Source of the DNA: Cycas panzhihuaensis
Taxonomy: Eukaryota > Cycadophyta
Reading direction: 5' to 3'
DNA length: 64,000 bases
Assembly (NCBI GenBank): GCA_023213395.1
Contig: CM041465.1
Location: forward strand, 205,537,741-205,601,740
Part shown: in pieces, positions 57,211 to 64,000 of the stretch
Numbering within the stretch: position 1 is the stretch's first letter
Layout of the letters: the number at the start of each line of letters is the position of its first letter
The notes under the pieces: generated by a model
Database searches by the model: none
Told to the model about the DNA's origin: nothing
The model's input: only the letters and a program-made list of their open reading frames with translations
Program-made: the position numbers and the translations under genes

Positions 57211-57331
57211 ACCCCAAATGATGTATTAACCAATGGTTGCAACACTTTGTATTCATGCCCTTTAGCTTAACATTCATTAGTCATCACTTAATGTTAACCA
57301 TAAGTGGTTAATCTTAATTGCCACTTTAACA
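57211..57331 (-). repeat. L 5' LTR, right part
   Basis: ACCCCAAATGATGTATTAAC...GCCACTTTAACA resumes the L LTR after K and aligns with 48014-48132. Confidence 0.8.
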
Positions 57332-57336
57332 ATATC

Positions 57337-58096
57337 TATTATATCCAATGTAAATATCCCTTGGAAACCTAATTGAATTTGATTGCATACAACATAGTCT
57401 ATTAGTATTATAAAAATTAGTTATCATTATGACAATATTACATTTCTGTAGGGTGGCTTATTTTTGGATTAATGGAAGTATTTTCATAAGGGTTTCTTTC
57501 TTATTTTAGGTGTAATTATTTATTATGGTCTACCATGTACCATATAACATTGACATCTTGCTCTTTATAAATGATGTAATTGGGATTGTATATTTCCATG
57601 CACTTAAGAGGGGTTGCATATATGACTAAAGGGTCCAAATAATTTGTTGTTATTCTCATGAAATCCTTGGTTGGAGTTTGTTCTTGTTAAAGTTATTAAT
57701 GTTATCTTTATAAGGTATCTTCATTTAGATTAAAATATTATTATTAAGGTTAATGCTATATTATGAGATTCATTGAAATAGAACTGCACATTGTAACAAA
57801 CCTTTACCTCCTTAAATCTATCCTCATGGATTCTAGGAGGTTGGTAAGAATCAGGTTAGGTTGGTCAAGGTTTTGATATGAAGGTAGAGATTGTACGAAA
57901 GTCTGGCTTACTAGCAATACACAAAGAGAGGATGAAATCCTTCTTCTCCAATATGGTTATATATATTTATTTATTAAATTTATATTATAAACTATACTTT
58001 TGAGGTGTTTTTTTCTCCCTTAAAGGGGTTTTTCATGTGCCAATTATGTGCACTGTGAATGTTTATTTATTTACTCTTTAAACCCTCTCTTTAACA
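57337..58096 (+). repeat. Probable LTR region of element M, left end unresolved
   Basis: It ends ...CCTCTCTTTAACA directly before a perfect primer-binding site, so its right edge is the inner end of a 5' LTR. No partner LTR is in the window, and several TG starts are possible, so the left edge is unknown. No gene is visible. Confidence 0.45.
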
Positions 58097-58108
58097 TGGT
58101 ATCAGAGC
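58097..58108 (+). other. M primer-binding site
   Basis: TGGTATCAGAGC immediately after AACA, the exact plant initiator Met tRNA primer site and the least altered in the window. Confidence 0.85.
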
Positions 58109-58589
58109 AGGGTTTTAAAGTAGGAATTTGGAGCCTAGTATTAGAATATAGAGATAGCTAATTTGTGAAGCCATTACAACAAATTAGAACTTGAATAAGA
58201 AACTAAAATACCCTCAATAAAGTTGTCTCAATCAAGCATTAGGAACAAAAGGGCTAATCGGTTCCTTTCAGCGATTAGGGTTGTTTGTATACATGCTTAA
58301 AGCTGGGAACTTGTCTTTTATTGATTTTTTAAGGAGGAGGCAGCTTGTTGGAATGAAATCAATTATCCATTGAAGGACCTACCTGTATGTGCCTATGCAT
58401 TAACATCTCTCTACATATAAGGAAAAGAAGTCTCTTATATGGAGACGTCTACATGCAGGCCTGCCATAAACTCATTCGAAGTTGTAGACTATAATATAAA
58501 GAAAGAACACATGTAGATGGAGTCAAAGAACTCATGCAAATGCTCAATGTAGATACAGAGAAACTAGTTGTTCCTTCAAATGAGAAATG

Positions 58590-58920
58590 CCTTCTCCACC
58601 TACCTGCCATGGTGATTAAACCTAGATGCCAAAAGGTGAAGATGCCACGTAGATGCCTTCTCCACTTGTTTGCCATGGTGATTAAATAAGGCTATATAAA
58701 CACCTTCTCCACCTACTTGCCACAATGATTAAACCTAGATACCAAAAGATGAAGAGACCACAAAGATGCCTTCTCCACTTACCTGCCACGATCATTAAAG
58801 CTAGATGCCAGAAGATAAAGAGGCCACAAAGATGCCTTCTCCACCTACTTGCCATATTGATTAAACTAGAACACGCTAATGCCTTCTCCACCTACCTACC
58901 ACAGTGAATATCCTAATCAA
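58590..58920. repeat. Minisatellite of 66-bp and 47-bp units in the M leader
   Basis: Units begin with CCTTCTCC at 58590, 58656, 58703, 58769, 58835 and 58882, giving periods 66, 47, 66, 66, 47 and a final partial unit. The 66-bp form contains CACCTACCTGCCATGGTGAT and AAACCTAGATGCCAAAAGRT. The two 47-bp forms lack the second half but end differently. Because 66 is a multiple of three, short frames run through it on both strands; I do not consider them genes. Confidence 0.88.
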
Positions 58921-59129
58921 TTTAAAGAAGATGAAGGAAATTTAAAGGAGATTATCTATCGCCACATTGGTAAAGTTGTAGAATAAACTTGATTAGGATT
59001 ACTCCATCCTGCCAGACATTAAAACACATTAAAATATAACATAAAGTTTTTGCAAGCACAAAAACATTTCAATATACCTTTATATTATTTCAGATATATT
59101 AGAATTTATCTTTTATTTATTTATTTATT

Positions 59130-59145
59130 TTCTAAAGTTCATGTT
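59130..59145. repeat. LINE B target-site duplication, 3' side
   Basis: TTCTAAAGTTCATGTT, identical to 62424-62439. It lies just beyond the poly(A) tail of LINE B (read on the minus strand) and next to a (TTTA)n run at 59111-59130. Confidence 0.92.
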
Positions 59146-62100
59146 TTTTTTTTTATAAGATAAAATGAATTTTTAGTGGGTTTGAAATAGGACCCCATAA
59201 CCTATTACATCAAGAAATTTTGTGCAACCAAGTTTTATATGACCGTGACAACCCCGCGGTCTAGGCCAGAGAGCTAGATGCCAGGACAAGCCCCACGACT
59301 AGCTGTTACAGATCATATCCTTCTCTACCAGAACCATGAGGTCCCTAGGGAAATCACTCTTCCACACTTGACCTTTCCTGTGCCTCACTCCCCAGTTTGC
59401 CAAAAAGTCAGCTGGTTTGTTTCCTTCTCTCAAAGTATGCCTTATACGGACATCTGCCAACCCCTTAATGATGTCTTTGGCATCATTAAATAAGGGCTGG
59501 AATCTCTAGTCTGGGAGGGCCTCACCTTTCAGCGTGTTTAACACAACCTCTGAATCCCCCTCAATTACCAAACGCTAAATATTTCCTTCAACAACTAGAT
59601 TTAGAGCTTTAAGCATGGCATGCATCTCCACATAATGGTTTGTTTGGCATTCATAGTAATCTGCAAAGGCCCAAATTGGGGAACCATTGTAGTCCCTACA
59701 AATACCCCCTCCCCCAGCTTCCCCGGGGTTCCCTTTTGTTGCCCCATTGAAGTTGATTTTGATCTATGGCTCCTCAGGTGGTTGCCAACTACTACATCTG
59801 GGCTTTGCAATCTTAAATATAGGCTCTATATCCCATTTACTCAGAATCCTATTCTCAGACAGGGATATGCGCTTTTCATTAACATTTCTGACATTTTCTC
59901 TAATGTCCATACAGATTCTATTGAAAATGGCAATCTGATCCATTTGATTCACCTGGAAAATCCTACGGTTCCTCTCTTTCCATATGTTCCATGCCAGTAT
60001 CGAAAGTGCACTCTTCTAAATCTGACAATGTTACCTTACGAATGGGCTTAGCGGTGTAAGCCAAAGGTCAATGGTGTTTTCTGAGAATGTCCAACAAACC
60101 TCTAGTTTTCCAAGCAGCATCCTCCATACCTCCCTTGTGTAAGAGCACTCAAGGAAGATATGGTCCATGGATTCCTCTTCTGTGTAACATAAAATACATC
60201 TATTTGCCAACATAAAACCTCTCTTTTTGAGATTATCAACTGTGAGTGTTTTATTCATAAGACAGGTCCACCAGAATATAATAATCTTAGGAATGGTAAG
60301 GAGCCTCCAGACACCTTCAAGGATTGGATTACTCTGATCCCCTCTTGTTAAACATAAATAATGGTATCCTTATTTAGCAGTGGATTCCTCGGATGAGCTC
60401 AGAGGCCACACAACCGAATCCGGCGAAGGCATTCTAGGGATGTAACTCTTACCTAGAATCCTTTTGATCTTATTAAGGCCCTTTTGCAATCTTTCTCCTT
60501 GGATTTCCTCTAGAGTCCTCCAGCTCCTATTTTTTCCATTCCCAGACCAATAATCCTTTACATGTATGTCGTAATGCCTTACACAAGGACCCATGATAGG
60601 TTCCAAGTCTAGGTAATCCTTTAGCGCTTTATCGCAGCACCATGCATCCTCCCAGAATCTAATGGAGTTGCCATCTCCTAGTCTCCATTTCAGGCCATTC
60701 CTTATAGCTTTCCAAGCTTTAAGAATGCTCCTCCAGACAGTTGAGCCAACCTGCGAAACATCATTATTAGTAAGAGAGCCCCCTTGGATATGTTTTCTTG
60801 TTAGGATCTTCTCCCATAGTCTCTCACCGCCTTTGAATAGTAGCCAACCCAACTTTGCCCCTAGAGCAACGTTGAAGGGAGAAAGCCTTCTCAGATTAAG
60901 GCCGCTAGCCTATTTCGGAGTACAAACTTTATTCCAGCTTACCAAATGTATCCTATCTTTGATTTCAACCCCAGACCATAGGAACCTCTTCTGAATAGAT
61001 TTAATAATGTCAGAAATGCCTGCCGGAACTCTAAAGATGGACATCCAAAAAATAGGGATGCTGTGTAGCATGGAAGCAACAAGCTAGAGTTTTCCAGCTA
61101 GACTTAAGAGGGTGCCTTTCCAGCCTGCCAACTTCCTTTGCATCCTATCGATAAGGGGGTTCCACATATCCTTGGTCATCTTCCCAACAAAGAGGGGCAT
61201 ACCAAGGTAAGTTGTGGGGAGCTTTTTAATGCTCATCTCTAGGATTCTATTGATCCTACCTTGGGTATGGCCTGAGGTATTTATAAAGAAGACATTACTC
61301 TTATTCAGACTTATCTTTTGATTCGTGGCCTTCTCGAAATGGCCCAAGATCTCTTTAAATTTGGAAGCCTCACTTAAAGCAGCCTTCTCTAAGAAAATAT
61401 TATCGTCCACAAATTGATGATGGACCACATTATCCACCCCAAATGTTGGTTTAATACCGTTTATGACCCCTTGTCTCCTAGCGGACTCCAGGGTTCTACC
61501 CAGTAATTCAGCCATCGTGATATACAAGAAAGGAGAGAGAGGGTCACCCTGCCTCAACCCCCTAAATCAAGGAAAAAAGCTGGAAGATGAGCCATTGACT
61601 GAGAATTGCGGGTTACCAATACATAGTTTTATCCATGACTGCCAAGTCTCCCTAAAACCAAAAGCCCTTAGGCAATCTAGTAAACACTCCCAGGAGACCT
61701 TATCAAAGGCCTTCGTGAGATCAATCTTAATGAGCATCACGGGCTCTTTCCTTTCTGCGGCTGAGTGGATTGTTTCATGGACAACAATATAGCCATCGTA
61801 GATCTGTCTGCCCCAAAGAAAACCATCTTAGTTCTGGGAAATGATGTTTGGCATAATTTTCTTTACTATGTTGACTAGAACCTTGGTTATGATTTTGTAT
61901 TTAACATTGCAGAGACTAATGGGGTGAAATTCTTCCATCCTTTTTGCCCTGTCTTTTTTAGGGATGAGAACAAGGAATGTAGTATGCCACTCCTGCAAGA
62001 TCTTTCTATTTACGTAGAACTCCTGCAACGCTTCCATAAGATCCCCCTTAATAATGTCCCAGAACTCTTGAAAAAACCCCAGAGGGAAACCATCAGGGCC

Positions 62101-62423
62101 TGGGGCTTTATCTTTCTTCATGCGAGAGAGCATCGCCCTAACCTCGTCCTGGGTGAATGGAGTTGCAAGCTAAGCATTTTAAGCATCATTCACCAAATAG
62201 GAGATATTGTTAAGGAAGTCCTTCCTCCTTTCCTCGTCCCCATCTAGTGGTTCAGCAAATAGGTCCTTGAAATATTCGCTGGCTAGCTCCTTCATGCCCT
62301 CTACTGAACTAACTACAGATCCATCGTCCTTTTGAAGACTACTAATTCTATTGTTCGCTTTATGTTTTGCTATGGTCATATGGAAAAATCTAGTATTTCT
62401 GTCTCCTTCGGCCAGCCACAGGG
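59146..62423 (-). mobile_element. LINE B: 5'-truncated L1-type LINE with poly(A) tail
   Basis: A 3.28-kb minus-strand LINE that starts inside ORF2 and ends in a poly(A) tail (T run at 59144-59154 on the plus strand). It is framed by a perfect 16-bp direct repeat (59130-59145 and 62424-62439). The 5' truncation removed ORF1, the endonuclease and the RT N-terminus, the usual result of incomplete target-primed reverse transcription. The inferred first-nick site on the plus strand, TGTT/AA, is one base from the L1 consensus TTTT/AA. Confidence 0.93.
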
Positions 62424-62436
62424 TTCTAAAGTTCAT
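59299..62436 (-). pseudogene. LINE B ORF2: reverse transcriptase, zf-RVT and RNase H
   Basis: One reading frame runs 1046 codons from 62436 to the terminal TAG at 59299-59301 without a frameshift. Blocks: LWLAEGDRNTRFFHM, DKAPGPDGF, VLIPKKD, HPISLCNVKYKI, LTKAFDKVSW, RQGDPLSPFLY (about 61555), then HHQFVDDNIFLEKAAL with FVDD in place of the usual FADD (about 61410). YLGMPLF and KLAGWKGTLLS follow. The zf-RVT domain shows FMLANRCILCYTEEESMDHI and FLECSY (about 60210-60140). The RNase H domain reads INFNGATKGNPGEAGGGGI (about 59755), RLVIEGDSE and REGNKPADFLANWG. The first codons derive from the target duplication. Twelve premature stops make it non-functional. Confidence 0.93.
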
Positions 62437-62439
62437 GTT
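62424..62439. repeat. LINE B target-site duplication, 5' side
   Basis: Second copy of TTCTAAAGTTCATGTT. The next base outside differs (A here, T at 59146, where the tail begins). Confidence 0.92.
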
Positions 62440-63390
62440 AAATCAAACTAAATTATCTTATTATTTCAGGTCCATAAATCATTAGCCCCCTACCCTCTAG
62501 CCCCCCCAGTCACCTTTAACTCTCATGTGACCTTAATCTAATTATAAATAAAGGAGCCTCTTCCCTATTTCATATTTATTGATTTTTCTTAAGGGGGGTA
62601 CCTATACCTTTTCCTCGATAACTTTCTTATTCGTAGTCCAAAATCAATTCTGAAAGAAGTGTTAGATTCTTGACTCAGATGTCGATGTATTAACTACCTA
62701 TTTGATCCATTCTGATACCATTTCAATATACAAACTCATGCCTGAAGTTAAGCCTCCATTTGCAACTAGGTAAGTTGAGGTATATGATATTCCTTTACAA
62801 ATATCCTTATAAATACTTTAGATTCTTTATTTTTAATTAGTAAACAATTAATTACTTATTAATAATTTAACAAATTTCATTATTTATCATAAAATTTTTT
62901 ACGCATTATATGCAGTCTATATATAATCAATCAATATAAACTTTTTCCAATACAAACATAAAATTCTTATATGTTTGATTAATTTTCCTAAAATATTTAA
63001 TTAAAAATTCATTGATTCTTGATCAATAATTATCATTTAAGTCTTTTTTATTTTTAATCAATAAAAAATCAATTCATGTATGTTTAAAGTGGTATGGAAA
63101 ATTAATTTATGCTTAGGTGACAATGTTAATGATATTATGTTTGTAATTTAAGTTTATATTCAGTGGCAATATTAATAATATTATTATAATTTGAGTTTAT
63201 GTTCAATGATAATATTAATAAGTTTATTTTAGTAACACACCTATTTTTCTAAATGAACCTTAGATTGTAAAAATAAAAATTAATTTCATTCAAAAGTCTT
63301 TAACATTTTTTTTCTAAAAGAGGTTCTTTTGTCATTGGTTTATCCCAAAATGGCACTCATGCCAGGGACAACCTTCTGTACCTTAATTCC
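62440..63390 (+). other. AT-rich leader continuing element M
   Basis: Continuation of the DNA left of 59130 interrupted by LINE B. No convincing frame. It includes a C-rich patch at 62480-62510 and several TTAATAATATT-like repeats at 62840-63230. Confidence 0.4.
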
Positions 63391-63399
63391 ATTATAACT

Positions 63400-64000
63400 G
63401 GCTCTAATTATGCCAACTAGAAAACTTACATATCTCACCACCTAAAATAATAAAAGCTATGGCGATATGTTCCAGGAGAATTTTTTAAACCAACAGATGA
63501 AAAATCAGATACCTACATGGTATATCTGATGAATTGTGATTGAGCCTTAGGTACCAACCTAACTTCTCTCTCCCCAGATATTAGTAAGCACTTCTCTAAC
63601 ATAGATGATTTAGCCATAATCTGGAACTCACTTAAGGAAAAGTACGACAAGGTTGACCAAAAAAATTTAGCTATTTTAGAACAATAAATATATGATTTGA
63701 ATTATAAAGACTTTTCTAAAGTTGAAGACTTCTTATTGAAACTTATCAATAAAGACTTAGACAATTGCATAAGGTCTTCCATAAAAATATGCGATAAAAT
63801 TGTCATTATAACACATATAAAATATGATGATACACTTGTTTATCTTGTAATTAATAATCTCTAAAAATATTTCAACCTTTTCAAAGCTACTAGACAATAA
63901 GTAGGACATCCACTAATAACTTTTAATCAATTAATAAATTAACTAGTTGAACATCAAACAATGTTGATTTAGATTAGAAAATTTCAAGATCCTTCACAGG
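63400..64000 (+). pseudogene. M gag-like region, runs off the right edge
   Basis: Broken plus-strand frame resembling copia UBN2 gag. NWKTYISHHLK-type sequence (about 63415) is followed by EKSDTYMVYLMNCD, then SPDISKHFSNIDDLAIIWNS and LKEKYDKVDQKNLAILEQ (about 63575-63685). YDLNYKDFSKVEDFLLKLIN (63690-63750) contains the usual aromatic-Lys spacing of UBN2. Later, HIKYDDTLVYLVINNL and KATRQxVGHPLITFNQLIN (63810-63940) continue the domain. Stops occur at about 63686 and 63861. Its position downstream of the primer site at 58097 makes it the likely gag of M. Confidence 0.6.

Larger units (their letters stand above)
47779..57331 (-). mobile_element. L: non-autonomous LTR element, 5' LTR split by K
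   Basis: The 3' LTR is 47779-48132 (354 bp). The 5' LTR is 50024-50233 plus 57211-57331 (331 bp without K), lacking about 21 bp present in the other copy. On the minus strand a primer site follows the 5' LTR (50023-50011) and a polypurine tract precedes the 3' LTR (48143-48133). Flanking 5-mers GTATC (47774-47778) and ATATC (57332-57336) differ by one G-to-A. The interior is only about 1.9 kb with no recognisable pol. Confidence 0.82.

Noticed and set aside
58097-58108. Possible tRNA gene fragments at the TGGTATCAGAGC sites
   Set aside because: Only the 12-14 bases complementary to the tRNA 3' end are present, adjacent to LTR ends; these are retroelement primer sites, not tRNA genes.
58449-58907. 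Short frames on both strands with a repeated WRRHL-containing peptide
   Set aside because: They are generated by the 66-bp minisatellite (a multiple of three); the 47-bp units break the frame and no start context or homology supports a gene.
58590-58920. CRISPR-like array
   Set aside because: The repeats are contiguous units without unique spacers, in a plant-type genome; it is a minisatellite.

Overview
The window looks like repeat-rich nuclear DNA of a land plant with a large, old genome (a gymnosperm-like genome would fit, but the sequence does not prove it). It is AT-rich, I found no intact host gene, rRNA or tRNA, and nearly all coding signal is decayed reverse-transcriptase elements: plant L1 LINEs with a DUF4283/CCHC ORF1, Ty1/copia and Ty3/gypsy elements primed by initiator Met-tRNA, and one hAT transposase relic. 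Most broken codons fit C-to-T or G-to-A decay, as expected for long-methylated plant DNA.

Layout. 1-4385: LINE A (minus), 3' part beyond the left edge, abutting a truncated copia (Copia-1, minus, to 8090). 8108-13432: two degraded plus-strand copia elements (Copia-2, Copia-3). 14690-16286: H1, a small non-autonomous LTR element (minus). 16287-32193: a minus-strand gypsy (G) split between RNase H and integrase by F (17727-31280). F is a gag-protease-only element, itself split by copia D (20769-30976), whose 5' LTR is split by the non-autonomous element E (26995-30906). Paired LTRs, primer sites, polypurine tracts and 5-bp target duplications support each layer.

32194-46690: H2, a plus-strand relative of H1, interrupted by copia I (32698-45211), which is interrupted inside gag by gypsy J (35068-41555). 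46700-47490: hAT transposase relic. 47779-57331: L, a non-autonomous LTR element (minus) whose 5' LTR holds gypsy K (50234-57205, related to J). 57337-64000: 5' end of another LTR element (M), with an exact primer-binding site at 58097, a 66/47-bp minisatellite at 58.6-58.9 kb, a gag-like region from 63.4 kb, and a 5'-truncated LINE B (59146-62423) with a perfect 16-bp target duplication.

The elements do not form a pathway; they form an insertion chronology. Four of them (E, F, H, L) lack reverse transcriptase and integrase and would have depended on relatives for mobility. The least explained item is the H family, whose two copies in opposite orientation share about 1 kb of interior coding for a protein I do not recognise. 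No clearly new functional system such as a defence locus or biosynthetic cluster is visible.
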